A DNA stretch of 64,000 nt, from positions 128,412-192,411 of the forward strand of contig PHBJ01000003.1 of assembly GCA_002840555.1 (NCBI GenBank), in the 5' to 3' direction. The first letter of the stretch is position 1, and the number at the start of each line of letters is the position of its first letter. The stretch is from Deltaproteobacteria bacterium HGW-Deltaproteobacteria-13. GTDB taxonomy: Bacteria; Desulfobacterota; Syntrophia; Syntrophales; Smithellaceae. The translations under genes and the position numbers were made by a program. A model generated the notes under the pieces. That model saw only the letters and a program-made list of their open reading frames with translations, was not told the DNA's origin and searched no databases. Shown piece by piece: positions 15,795 through 24,934 of the stretch.

Positions 15795-16891
15795 TGAAAG
15801 AATGGTCAAAACAAAACGAGTTCAATTCTTTTAATTCCTGGAAAGGATTATTATACGCGGATTGGTACAAAGCCGTCGTCCGGGGAAATTTCCAGCCGCC
15901 GGTTGAAGCCAGCCTGGACCCCATTCATCAATGCAACCTTCTCTGTGAACATTGCAACGCGCACAGTTATCTGACGGACCGGAAATTAAAAGACCGCCGC
16001 ATGACCGATGATCACCTGATCAATCTTGTCGAATTTCTGGGCAGATGGGGTGTCAAGGCTATCTGCTTCGGCGGAGGCGGGGAGCCCACTCTGCACACGA
16101 AACTGGCCGATGCGATTCAATTGACAAAGTCACTGGGGATGGAGGCCAGCGTCGCCACCAACGGAACATTATTGAATGACCATCTTATTAATGCCTTGAC
16201 GCTTTGCCGCTGGGTGGGCATTTCCATGGACGCGGCAACGCCACAAACTTACAAAACAGGAAGGAATGAAGATCTTTTCCAGGCGGCTGTCGGCAATATG
16301 TCCTCATTGGTAAAAAAGGTAAAGAGAACAAAATCCAATTGTGATGTGTCTTATAAGTTTCTGATTTTCGATTATAACCAGCATGAAATTTATGACGCCT
16401 GTCGACTGGCTAAAAAAACCGGCGTGCGGGATTTTCACGCGAGGCCTGCGGATTTTTCGCATCAGGGCATGGGGAATAAAAAGAAGCCTGTCAATTATAA
16501 TATTGATCTTATTCTGGAACAGTTTGAGAAATGTCATCTTCTGGAAGACGATCATTTCCGTGTTTTTACCGTCATGCATAAATTTGACAGGCATTTGAAA
16601 CCCGATAAAGATTTCAGCAAGTGCTACGCCGCGCCTCTGTGCATCCAGTTATGCGCCGACGGCAAGGTTTATTTTTGTCCCGATACAAGACACAAAAAGG
16701 AATTTCTGCTGGGCAGCCATTATCCCGATCCGGAAAACATTCTGAAAATATGGGGAAATGAACGGCATAAAAAAATGGTGTTCGGCAACAGCCCCGGCCT
16801 TTGTAAGACGCGCTGCACTTTTGCCCCCTACAACAGACAGTGTGAAAATTTATTTACAGGCAATGATCCGATGTGCTGGAGGTTTATTTAA
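15791..16891 (+). CDS. radical SAM enzyme with SPASM-like C-terminal cysteines
   Basis: A 366-residue radical SAM protein. The iron-sulfur motif CNLLCEHC (C48, C52, C55) binds the SAM-ligating 4Fe-4S cluster. The GGEP-type motif is FGGGGEPTLH, followed by ATNGTLLN and SMDAATPQTYKT. From about residue 275 comes a cysteine-rich tail (KCYAAPLCIQLCADGKVYFC, then CKTRCTFAPYNRQC and DPMCWRF) that resembles a SPASM/twitch auxiliary-cluster domain. Such enzymes modify peptides, sugars or lipids. There is no RiPP precursor evident next to it. It overlaps the preceding gene by 4 bp (ATGA) and the next gene starts on its stop codon (TAATG), so it is embedded in a coupled operon. The substrate is unknown. 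Confidence 0.87.
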   Translation: MMKEWSKQNEFNSFNSWKGLLYADWYKAVVRGNFQPPVEASLDPIHQCNLLCEHCNAHSYLTDRKLKDRRMTDDHLINLVEFLGRWGVKAICFGGGGEPTLHTKLADAIQLTKSLGMEASVATNGTLLNDHLINALTLCRWVGISMDAATPQTYKTGRNEDLFQAAVGNMSSLVKKVKRTKSNCDVSYKFLIFDYNQHEIYDACRLAKKTGVRDFHARPADFSHQGMGNKKKPVNYNIDLILEQFEKCHLLEDDHFRVFTVMHKFDRHLKPDKDFSKCYAAPLCIQLCADGKVYFCPDTRHKKEFLLGSHYPDPENILKIWGNERHKKMVFGNSPGLCKTRCTFAPYNRQCENLFTGNDPMCWRFI

Positions 16892-17259
16892 TGGAGAGAG
16901 ACGCAGGCGATATTATCGACAGATGGGCCATCGCCAGGTTGAAAGCGGAGCGGATTGGCGCTGATGAGAGCAAGAAGGAATATCTGTGGTTCTGTGAAGG
17001 GATGAAAGAACTGGAAACAAGACATCCTGAAATGAACTGGGATCTTTACAGCAAGGAAATTTTAAACATTCATTCCATGATCTGGGATCTGGAAAGCGGC
17101 ATCCGGCAGGGAAAACTGGATAAAGATCTGCCGGAAGTGGGCCGCCGGGCCATACAGATAAGGGATTGGAACAGAAAGCGCGTCGCTCTGAAAAACGAGA
17201 TTAATCTAAAAACAGGCGAAGGTTTTCAGGACATTAAACAAAATCATTGCTCTGAATAA
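16891..17259 (+). CDS. small helical protein of unknown function
   Basis: A 122-residue, charged, almost certainly all-helical cytoplasmic protein. It begins MERDAGDIIDRWAIARLKAE. The GD-I-ID-x-x-x-I-x-x-x-K-x-x-R-I pattern recalls small proteins (DUF6165/DUF4254-like) found beside glycosyltransferases, but I cannot confirm that. The rest has many K/E/R residues and two Trp-containing helices (EMNWDLYSKEILNIHSMIWD). Its ATG shares the A of the upstream TAA stop (TAATG at 16889-16893), so it is translationally coupled to the radical SAM gene and could be a partner or chaperone of it. An upstream in-frame start at 16873 is possible but would overlap the radical SAM coding end. Confidence 0.7.
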   Translation: MERDAGDIIDRWAIARLKAERIGADESKKEYLWFCEGMKELETRHPEMNWDLYSKEILNIHSMIWDLESGIRQGKLDKDLPEVGRRAIQIRDWNRKRVALKNEINLKTGEGFQDIKQNHCSE

Positions 17260-17277
17260 ATAAATCGGGACAGCGCC

Positions 17278-18249
17278 ATGAAACTACCGGAAAAAACATT
17301 GCGTCAGCTGCTTTTTGAAATGATGCGGATTCGTCAGATTCAATTGGCCATAGAATCACGCTATCTGGAAAATGAAATGAAGACGCCTGTTCATCTGTGC
17401 ATCGGCCAGGAGGCTGTGGCAGTCGGCGTCTGCGCCAATCTCAAAAAATATGATTATATCAACAGCACGCATCGCGGGCATGGACATTATCTGGCTAAAG
17501 GCGGTGATCTGAGGGCGCTGATAGCGGAACTGTATGGCCGGGAGGCCGGCTGCTCCAAAGGCCGGGGCGGTTCCATGCATCTGGCGGATACAACCATCGG
17601 ACATTACGGAAGCTCATCCATTGTCGGGGGCGGCATCCCTATCGGCACCGGCATGGGCCTGGCGATTAAAATGCAGAAGAAAAATAAGGTCAGTGTGATT
17701 TTTTTCGGCGACGGCGCGGCGGATGAAGGCGTGCTCTACGAAAGCATTAATTTTGCCGTACTGAAAAAACTGCCGGTGATCTTTATTCTGGAAAATAATC
17801 AATATAGCGTATGTTCTAAAGTTTCCGCCCGTCAGGCCGGCGATAATATTTTTCACGCGATGCCGGCGGGACTGCTTATGACAAAAAAGGTCAATGGCAA
17901 TAATGTCCTTGATGTATACAATGCCTCCCTTAAAGCCGTCGCTCGGGCAAGAACGGGACACGGTCCCTCTTTTATTGAATGCCTCACGTACCGCATCAGA
18001 GGACATGCCGGCTGCGAAGTTCAGGATGTCCCCGGTTACCGTCCGGTTGGGGAAATTGAACGCTGGAAAACCCTGTGTCCCATCGCTGCATTCCGGAAGA
18101 AATTATTAACAAATAAGATGATCACTCTGAATGAAATAAAAAAAATGGAGAAAAAGATAGACAAGCAGATTGAGGATGCCTTTGCCTTCGCGCGAACAGC
18201 GCCACCGCCGAAGCCGGAAACGCTGCCTCTTTATCTTTTTCGCGAATAA
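17278..18249 (+). CDS. TPP-dependent 2-oxo acid dehydrogenase E1 component, alpha subunit-like
   Basis: A 323-residue protein of the PDH/acetoin dehydrogenase E1-alpha family. It shows NSTHRGHGHYLAKGGDLRAL, then KGRGGSMHL, HYGSSSIVGGGIPIGTGMGLA, and the TPP/Mg motif FFGDGAADEGVLYESINFA ending in ILENNQYS (GDG near residue 143, NN near 172). The phospho-loop-like EVQDVPGYRP is shortened. It pairs with the E1-beta gene 5 bp downstream to form an alpha2-beta2 decarboxylase. No E2 lipoyl-transacylase or E3 gene follows, so it may release an aldehyde or acyl-TPP adduct to another acceptor rather than make acyl-CoA. Within a glycan/lipid-type cluster it may build a special side group; this last step is inference. 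Confidence 0.88.
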   Translation: MKLPEKTLRQLLFEMMRIRQIQLAIESRYLENEMKTPVHLCIGQEAVAVGVCANLKKYDYINSTHRGHGHYLAKGGDLRALIAELYGREAGCSKGRGGSMHLADTTIGHYGSSSIVGGGIPIGTGMGLAIKMQKKNKVSVIFFGDGAADEGVLYESINFAVLKKLPVIFILENNQYSVCSKVSARQAGDNIFHAMPAGLLMTKKVNGNNVLDVYNASLKAVARARTGHGPSFIECLTYRIRGHAGCEVQDVPGYRPVGEIERWKTLCPIAAFRKKLLTNKMITLNEIKKMEKKIDKQIEDAFAFARTAPPPKPETLPLYLFRE

Positions 18250-18254
18250 GAACG

Positions 18255-19298
18255 ATGACCTGGTCAAAGACAAAACAAAAAATCATTGAACCGGCCTTCT
18301 CCAACAATGAAGGCGCGGAAGGCAAACGTATCCTCTGTTATGATGAAGCCATCCGCGAGGCGCTGCAACTGGCATTGAGCCGGGACAAGCGCGTTTTTGT
18401 CATGGGACAGGGTGTTGATGATCCGGACGGCATGTTTGGAGCCACACGGAATTTGCATTTAGAATTCGGCCCGGAACGGGTTTTCGACACGCCGCTGGCT
18501 GAAGGGGCTATGATGGGCGTAGCGATAGGCGCCGCGTTGGCGGGCATGCGCCCGGTTTACTTTCATAACCGGCCCGATTTTCTTCTGCTGGCCATGGATC
18601 AACTGGTGAACCATGCCGCCAAATGGTCCTATATGTTTGGCGGCGCGGCTTTTGTTCCTCTGGTTGTCTGGGCATGCATAGGCCGCGGATGGGGATCGGC
18701 GGCACAGCATTCCCAGGCCCTGCAGGGACTATTCATGCATATTCCCGGTTTGAAACTTGTGATGCCCGGCACCTGCCACGACGCGAAAGGGTTGATGCTC
18801 GCCGCCATCGCGGATCAAAACCCGGTTTTAATACTGGATCATCGCTTCAACTTTAATTATAAAGGCATGGTTCCTCCTGAAGCATACACCGTGCCGATAG
18901 GCAAAGGCGTTATCAGAAGGAAAGGCCGGGACGTTACGATCGTGGCTGTTTCGCATTTGGTGATTGACGCCTGTCACGCGGCACAGGAAGCGGCTGCTTA
19001 CGGAGTAGAAGCCGAAGTGATTGATCCGCGCACGCTCAGGCCTCTCGACGAGGAAATCATTTTAAATTCCGTCGCCAAAACAGGCCGCCTGATCATTGCT
19101 GACTGCGGCTGGAAAACGGGAGGCATTACCGCGGAGATCGGGGCCATGGTGGCCGAGAAAGGATTCACATATCTGAAGGCGCCCATAAAACGCATTGCCT
19201 GTCCGGATTTGCCCACGCCCGCCGCCTGTAATCTTGACGAAGCCTGTTCCATCGGCAGGGACAATATTAAAAAAGCTCTACTGGAACTTACGCGTTGA
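18255..19298 (+). CDS. TPP-dependent 2-oxo acid dehydrogenase E1 component, beta subunit-like
   Basis: A 347-residue E1-beta (transketolase-like) protein. It contains ILCYDEAIREALQLALSRDK, VFVMGQGVDDPDGMFGATRN, FDTPLAEGAMMGVAIGAALA (the conserved Glu of the TPP activation site lies in this block) and GMRPVYFHNRPDFLLLAMDQ. The C-terminal domain has VTIVAVSHLVIDACHAAQEA and AEVIDPRTLRPLDEEII, which are family hallmarks. The first 25 residues (TWSKTKQKIIEPAFSN) are a non-standard extension. It forms the second half of the E1 heterotetramer with the gene at 17278. The absence of E2/E3 makes a free-standing decarboxylase or acyl-transferring enzyme likely. Confidence 0.88.
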   Translation: MTWSKTKQKIIEPAFSNNEGAEGKRILCYDEAIREALQLALSRDKRVFVMGQGVDDPDGMFGATRNLHLEFGPERVFDTPLAEGAMMGVAIGAALAGMRPVYFHNRPDFLLLAMDQLVNHAAKWSYMFGGAAFVPLVVWACIGRGWGSAAQHSQALQGLFMHIPGLKLVMPGTCHDAKGLMLAAIADQNPVLILDHRFNFNYKGMVPPEAYTVPIGKGVIRRKGRDVTIVAVSHLVIDACHAAQEAAAYGVEAEVIDPRTLRPLDEEIILNSVAKTGRLIIADCGWKTGGITAEIGAMVAEKGFTYLKAPIKRIACPDLPTPAACNLDEACSIGRDNIKKALLELTR

Positions 19299-19326
19299 AT
19301 CCATACTGATATTGGGGAGAGGTTGA

Positions 19327-20031
19327 TTGAAAACAACTCTGATTGTCTGCACACTAAACGAAATTGACGGCATGCGTGTGATCATGCCCAAAATCAGGAA
19401 GGAGTGGTGTGATCAGATAATCATTCTGGATGGCGGATCAACCGACGGCACAATAGAATTCGCAAGGAACAACGGCTATTTTGTTTATGTCCAGCAAAAA
19501 AAAGGCTTCCGGTATGCATACTTTGAAGTGCTCCCCTACATCGAGGGCGACGTCATCATCACCTTCAGTCCCGACGGCAATTCCATGCCTGAGTTAATAC
19601 CGGAACTATTAGAAAAGATGCGTGAGGGCTATGATATGGTTATCGCTTCGCGTTACCTGGCGGACGCGAACAGTGAAGATGACGACGCCTTGACTGCTTT
19701 CGGAAACTGGTTATTCACTAAAACCGTCAACCTGTTGTTCCAGGCGCGATATACGGACGTGATGGTTATCTTGCGCGCCTATAAAAAACAATTGATTTAT
19801 GATCTTGATCTGAACAAAGATGAAAGTTACGAATTACCCGAACGATTATTCCATACGCGCATAAGCTGGGAGCCTCTGCTTTCCGTGCGCGCGGCAAAGC
19901 GAAAGCTGAAGGTGACGGAGATCCCCGGACCGGAACCGCCTCGCATAGGCGGCGAGCGTAAACTTCAGATCTGGCGCTGGGGAGCGGCATATTATTTTCA
20001 ATTCATTCGGGAAGTATTCAGCTGGCGATAA
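19327..20031 (+). CDS. family 2 glycosyltransferase (DPM/WcaA-like)
   Basis: A 234-residue GT2 enzyme. It opens TLIVCTLNEIDGMRVIMPKI, then IILDGGSTDGTIEFA (nucleotide-sugar loop), GDVIITFSPDGNSMPELIPE (with SPDGN in place of a canonical DxD) and DMVIASRYL. The layout is that of dolichol-phosphate-mannose-synthase-like enzymes that load a sugar onto polyprenyl phosphate. There is no C-terminal transmembrane anchor. The start is TTG 19327, supported by GGGGAGAGG at 19314-19322; no suitable ATG precedes the first strand. It could make the lipid-linked donor used by the GT-C-like membrane proteins on either side. Confidence 0.85.
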   Translation: MKTTLIVCTLNEIDGMRVIMPKIRKEWCDQIIILDGGSTDGTIEFARNNGYFVYVQQKKGFRYAYFEVLPYIEGDVIITFSPDGNSMPELIPELLEKMREGYDMVIASRYLADANSEDDDALTAFGNWLFTKTVNLLFQARYTDVMVILRAYKKQLIYDLDLNKDESYELPERLFHTRISWEPLLSVRAAKRKLKVTEIPGPEPPRIGGERKLQIWRWGAAYYFQFIREVFSWR

Positions 20032-20073
20032 TTCATTGTTCAGGATTTTAAATATTTAAGGCGACAAACGAAT

Positions 20074-22488
20074 ATGAAAGATTGGCAAAATTCACCATGG
20101 ACAGAAAGAATCCTTTTCCTGCTGATTATTCTTATTGAAGCCGGAATATTTTTTTATTTGATAGGGGGACGATGGATCGTCGGCGGGCATGATGGATTTC
20201 AATATTTTACCGCACAATATTATCTTCTTAATAATGTCGTAAATTACGACGCCATCCCTCAATGGGTACCGTTTATGATGCACGGCACTTCGGCCATGCT
20301 GGGGTATATAGTTTCCGGCGCGATTCTACAAAACATATTATTTTTATCCGGGAGTTTATTTAAAAACGTAAACTTTTTAACTCTTTTTTACGCGGGATTT
20401 TTTGTTGACCAGCTGCTGCTTTTAGCCGGCGTATGGCTTCTCGCCAGACGTTTTTTTGTTTCACCCTTCACCGTGTTTTTTGTAGCCCTGTCCATCATGG
20501 GGTCCTGTGTCTGGCTGCTTCAGCCCTGGGGGAATTTTCATTTCTATTATGCCATTCCCCTTATTCTCTATCTCGTTCATTTATTTCTGGACAGCGGCAA
20601 ATGGCGATATTATTTTCTGGCCGGCAATTTGTTATTTATGCAGTCTCTGGGAAATGTTCCTTATTATCTTCCTGTCATCTCTTTAGTAATATTTTTATAT
20701 TTTCTTTTTTACGCCATCTCCAACTACGAAGATGTGCGGCAGAAAATCAAAGCAATCCGGTTTAGCTGGCCATTTATTTCTTCCTCATTCTTAATCATCC
20801 TCTCGTTCGCCGCATTATCTATCGCCATGAATATTGGAGCGGACCAAATTGTAAGTTACAGCCCGATGAGAAGTTCAGACAGCTCAACAACATTAAATGT
20901 ATTTTTAACATACGGGGGGAATTTAAGTTGGAGAGTGTGGTTAGAGCTGTTTTTAGGAATATCTCCCTGCCTGGATTACACTTTATACACAGGCATTTTC
21001 TGTGTTCCATTTATTTTACTGGGATTAATATTTAACGTAAACAGGCGAAATATCCATTTTCTTTTGACGATCGTTATCCTTCTGCTTTTCGGCATGGGAA
21101 CATTCGTCAGCGTTTTCTTTTATTATTCCTGGCCCATGATGAAGTTTTTCCGTCATCTTATACTGATTTCTCCGATCATTAAAGTATTTCTTTGTTTTCT
21201 GGCGGGCTGGGGATTTGACGCGGTGTTTTTCAATAAATCACACTGGAAGAATCCGCTGGTCATGAAAGTTTCATTAGCGGTTCTGTCCGTATTTATGCTT
21301 GGCATATCGTTACTTTTATATGCTTTGGCCAACAACTATTATTTTTATGCTTATCTTATTCGCGGTATGGTATCGGAAACGCTTCCCATGTTTATAACTT
21401 TATTCAGAGAAGATATCATGGCTTCTCTGCTGAGCCGTACAACGCTCTTTGCGCTGACAGCGTCTATTTTGTTTGCTGTTTTATCATTGATGAACAGGCA
21501 GAAATATATTCTTCCCCTGGTCATCATGTTGCTGGCTCTTCACTGCGCGGATATCTATAGTTTTAAGTTTTCCGAAATAAGATTGAAGGCCGTTCCTCTC
21601 AATGATGAGATGTATAAAATTACCGCTTTTCAACCCATGCCGTACGCGAAAAGAAGAGATGTCTCTTTCCAGGACAATAATCCCAGAGCCGAACTGCTGA
21701 AAGTTTTACCCATCCAAAAACCCGGAGCATTTTATTGGTCAATGAATGCCTTTCTTTTTAAAGATGAACTCGGCAATCCATTCAGGACTGATTTTTGGCT
21801 GTTGCCTCTGGATAACTATATGAGGGCGTACTGGGGACAGTCGATCCACGATCTATCCGTTAAGCCCAAGGGACTTTTTTATGATGGATACAGACTGGAG
21901 TTTCCCCGGAGTCATCCAGCCGCTTTAAAAATATCAGGCGTTACCGAAGATAAAATCCAATTCTTCTCCGGGGCTGATTTCGCCTCTTCCGATGATGCGA
22001 TCGTTTCCAATATTACCAATACCGATTACAAAGGCGACATTATTTTCCTGTCTCCTCCGGAAAAGAATAAAAATATAAATCCGGTCAACTCCCCGGTTTT
22101 CTCAGAAAATAATCTTTCCGCCAATAAGCGTCTGCATCTCCCCTATAGCGTGAAGCGATTTGATTCGAATAACCTGGAGGTTACAACCAGCACCCATGAT
22201 GTGGAATCAGCATGGCTATTATACAGCGATGTATGGCATCCTTTCTGGAGAGCAACGGTTAACGGAAAAGAAACTCCCGTTTACAAAGCGAATCTGGCCT
22301 ATAAAGCCGTTAAGCTGGAGAAGGGATTTAATGCTGTTCACTTTTATTTTAAGTCCGGATTGATTTCCGCATTTCATCTTCTATTTTGTTTAAACGCATT
22401 GTTATGGTTTGTAATCATTATTTATCTGACAGGTAATATTGCTGTTAATAATCGTTGCAATCCGATAAATTATCAAAAATCTCATTAA
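20074..22488 (+). CDS. large YfhO/GT-C-like membrane protein, copy 1
   Basis: An 804-residue inner-membrane protein with about 12-13 hydrophobic segments in residues 10-490 and a long C-terminal soluble, probably periplasmic domain (about 500-760) closed by one more membrane helix. The first external loop carries GGRWIVGGHDGFQYFTAQYY; this acidic/His loop with a following PQWVPFMMHG segment resembles YfhO- and GT-C-type glycosyltransferases. The C-terminal domain contains EVTTSTHDVESAWLLYSDVW and HPFWRATVNGKETPVYKANL, a signature of YfhO-like proteins. It is followed 13 bp later by a close paralogue. It probably transfers sugars or other groups to a lipid or polymer; no direct evidence for the substrate. 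Confidence 0.75.
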   Translation: MKDWQNSPWTERILFLLIILIEAGIFFYLIGGRWIVGGHDGFQYFTAQYYLLNNVVNYDAIPQWVPFMMHGTSAMLGYIVSGAILQNILFLSGSLFKNVNFLTLFYAGFFVDQLLLLAGVWLLARRFFVSPFTVFFVALSIMGSCVWLLQPWGNFHFYYAIPLILYLVHLFLDSGKWRYYFLAGNLLFMQSLGNVPYYLPVISLVIFLYFLFYAISNYEDVRQKIKAIRFSWPFISSSFLIILSFAALSIAMNIGADQIVSYSPMRSSDSSTTLNVFLTYGGNLSWRVWLELFLGISPCLDYTLYTGIFCVPFILLGLIFNVNRRNIHFLLTIVILLLFGMGTFVSVFFYYSWPMMKFFRHLILISPIIKVFLCFLAGWGFDAVFFNKSHWKNPLVMKVSLAVLSVFMLGISLLLYALANNYYFYAYLIRGMVSETLPMFITLFREDIMASLLSRTTLFALTASILFAVLSLMNRQKYILPLVIMLLALHCADIYSFKFSEIRLKAVPLNDEMYKITAFQPMPYAKRRDVSFQDNNPRAELLKVLPIQKPGAFYWSMNAFLFKDELGNPFRTDFWLLPLDNYMRAYWGQSIHDLSVKPKGLFYDGYRLEFPRSHPAALKISGVTEDKIQFFSGADFASSDDAIVSNITNTDYKGDIIFLSPPEKNKNINPVNSPVFSENNLSANKRLHLPYSVKRFDSNNLEVTTSTHDVESAWLLYSDVWHPFWRATVNGKETPVYKANLAYKAVKLEKGFNAVHFYFKSGLISAFHLLFCLNALLWFVIIIYLTGNIAVNNRCNPINYQKSH

Positions 22489-22501
22489 CGTAGTTTCTTA
22501 A

Positions 22502-24934
22502 ATGATGAATAATTATAAAAAAACAAAAGAATCCTCCCGGAAGATTGATTGGTTAAATTCACGGCTTACAGAAAGCGGCCTTTTCCTGCTGATCATCCTT
22601 ATTGAAGCCGGAATGTTTTTATATCTGATTCATGGGCAATGGATAGTCGGAGGGCATGACGGATTTCAATATTTTACGCTGCAATATTATTTTCTTAATA
22701 ATGTCGTAATTTCCGGAGAAATCCCTCAATGGCTGCCCTTTATCACGCAGGGAACTGTGGCCGCCTGGTGGCAGGTAAGCCAGGGAGGATTTCTCCAAAA
22801 TATATTGCTCTTATCCGGAAGCATATTTAAAGATGTAAATTTTTTGACTCTTTTTTACGCGGGAATTTTTGTTGACCAGCTGCTGCTTTTAGCCGGCGTA
22901 TGGCTTCTCGCCAGACGTTTTTTTGCTTCACCTTTCACCGTATTTTTTGTAACCCTGTCCATCATGGGGTCCTGTATCTGGCTGCTTCAACCCTGGTGGA
23001 ATTTTCATTTCTATTATGCCATTCCTCTTATTCTCTATCTTGTTCATTTATTTCTGGACAGCGGCAAATGGCAATATTATTTCCTGGCCGGCAATTTGTT
23101 ATTGATGCAGTCTCTGGGAAACCTCCCCTATTTTCTTCCGGTCATATCTTTAGTCATCTTTTTATATTTTCTTTTTTACGCCGCCTCCAACTGCGAAGAT
23201 GTGCGGCAGAAAATCAAAGCAATCCGGTTTGGCTGGTCATTTATTTTTACTACATCATTAATTATCTTTTCATTTATTATCCTGTATTTCGCTTCGAATA
23301 TGGGGACAGATCAAATCGTTAATTATAATCTCATGAGAAATCTTGATGGAACGACAACATTAGACGGGTTTTTAACTTATGGAGGGATACTAAGCTGGAG
23401 AGCCTGGTTAGAATTATTTTTAGGGGTCTCTCCTTTTCTTAATTACACTTTATATGCCGGCATACTCTGCGTTCCATTCATTTTATCGGGATTAATATTT
23501 AACGTAAACAGACAAAACATCCATTTTCTTTTGACGATCATTATCCTCCTGTTTTTCAGCATGGGAACATTTGTCAGCATCTTCTTTTATTATTCCTGGC
23601 CCATGATGAAGTATTTCCGTCATCTGGCGCTGATTTCTCCGATCATCAAAGTTTTTCTCTGTTTTCTGGCGGGCTTTGGATTTGACGCGGTGTTCTTCAA
23701 TAAATCACGCTGGAAAAATCCCCTGATCATGAAAGTTTCATTAGCGGTTTTTTCCGTATTTCTGTTTGGTATTTCTTTACTGCTGTACCTCTTATCTCAG
23801 AATTTTAATTTATACATGAATCTTCTCTTCGATATGGTCCCGGCGGCACATACCATGTTTAGAGCTATACTCAATGAAGATATCATGGCTTCTCTGCTGA
23901 GTCGTACAATGCTCTTTGCGCTGACGGCGTCTATTTTACTTGCTGTTTTATCATTCATGAACCGGAAAAAATATATTCTTCCTCTGGTCATCATCTTGCT
24001 GGCTCTTCACTGCGCGGACATCTATAGTTTTAAGTTTTCCGAAATACAACTAAAAGCTATTCCTCTCAATGATGAGATGTATAAAATTACCGCTTTTCAA
24101 CCCATGCCATACGCGAAAAGAAGAGATATTTCTTTCCTGGACAATAACCCCAGAGCCGAGTTGCTGAGAGTTTTACCCATACAATATGCCGCGTTTTTTA
24201 ACTGGTCAACTCATGCCTTCCTTTTTAAAGATGAACTCGGCAGTCCATTCAGAACCGATCATTGGCTGTTGCCTCTGGATCATTATATGAGGGCATACTG
24301 GGAACAGTCTATTCATGATCTATCAACCAAACCTCATGGATTACTTTATTATTCCAGGCTGGAGTTCCCCGGGAGTCATCCTGCCGCTTTAAAAATATCA
24401 GGCGTTACCGAAGATAAAATCCAATTCTTCTCAGGGGCTGATTTCGTCTCTTCCGATGATGCGATCGTTTCCAATATTACCAATACCAACTATAAAGGCG
24501 ATATTATTTTCCTGTCCCCTTTGGAAAAGAATCAAAATATAAATCCGGTCAACGCTCCGGTTCTCTTAGAAAATAATCTTTCCGCCAATAAGCGTCTGCA
24601 TCTCCCCTATAACGTGAAGCGATTTGATTCGAATCACCTGGAGGTTACAACCAACATAAACGATGTGGAATCAGCATGGCTATTATACAGCGATGTATGG
24701 CATCCTTTCTGGAGAGCAACGGTTAACGGGAAAGAAACTCCCGTCTACAAAGCGAATCTGGCCTACAAGGCCATTAAACTGGAGAAGGGATTTAATGCTG
24801 TTCACTTTTATTTTAAGTCCGGATTGATTTCCGCATTTCATCTTATATTTAGCTTAAACGCACTGTTATGGCTTGTAATCATTATTTATCTGACAGGTAA
24901 AATTGCTGTTAATACTAAAAATAATAATTCTTAA
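22502..24934 (+). CDS. large YfhO/GT-C-like membrane protein, copy 2 (tandem paralogue)
   Basis: An 810-residue paralogue of the preceding gene, with the same topology and the same C-terminal motif EVTTNINDVESAWLLYSDVW / HPFWRATVNGKETPVYKANL. Similarity is high over the whole length. It is nearly identical over the last third and weaker in residues 1-30, 90-110 and 250-310, where the loop of copy 1 (MHGTSAMLGYIVSG) is replaced by TQGTVAAWWQVSQGG. This pattern means tandem duplication with divergence of a likely substrate loop, while the tail has stayed uniform or been converted. Its last base pair overlaps the start of the next gene (TTAATGG), so translation is coupled. Confidence 0.75.
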   Translation: MMNNYKKTKESSRKIDWLNSRLTESGLFLLIILIEAGMFLYLIHGQWIVGGHDGFQYFTLQYYFLNNVVISGEIPQWLPFITQGTVAAWWQVSQGGFLQNILLLSGSIFKDVNFLTLFYAGIFVDQLLLLAGVWLLARRFFASPFTVFFVTLSIMGSCIWLLQPWWNFHFYYAIPLILYLVHLFLDSGKWQYYFLAGNLLLMQSLGNLPYFLPVISLVIFLYFLFYAASNCEDVRQKIKAIRFGWSFIFTTSLIIFSFIILYFASNMGTDQIVNYNLMRNLDGTTTLDGFLTYGGILSWRAWLELFLGVSPFLNYTLYAGILCVPFILSGLIFNVNRQNIHFLLTIIILLFFSMGTFVSIFFYYSWPMMKYFRHLALISPIIKVFLCFLAGFGFDAVFFNKSRWKNPLIMKVSLAVFSVFLFGISLLLYLLSQNFNLYMNLLFDMVPAAHTMFRAILNEDIMASLLSRTMLFALTASILLAVLSFMNRKKYILPLVIILLALHCADIYSFKFSEIQLKAIPLNDEMYKITAFQPMPYAKRRDISFLDNNPRAELLRVLPIQYAAFFNWSTHAFLFKDELGSPFRTDHWLLPLDHYMRAYWEQSIHDLSTKPHGLLYYSRLEFPGSHPAALKISGVTEDKIQFFSGADFVSSDDAIVSNITNTNYKGDIIFLSPLEKNQNINPVNAPVLLENNLSANKRLHLPYNVKRFDSNHLEVTTNINDVESAWLLYSDVWHPFWRATVNGKETPVYKANLAYKAIKLEKGFNAVHFYFKSGLISAFHLIFSLNALLWLVIIIYLTGKIAVNTKNNNS

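Noticed and set aside
17278-19298. Idea that E1 alpha/beta belong to a complete pyruvate or acetoin dehydrogenase
   Set aside because: No lipoyl-domain E2 or E3 gene is present in the operon; the neighbours are glycosyltransferases and membrane proteins.
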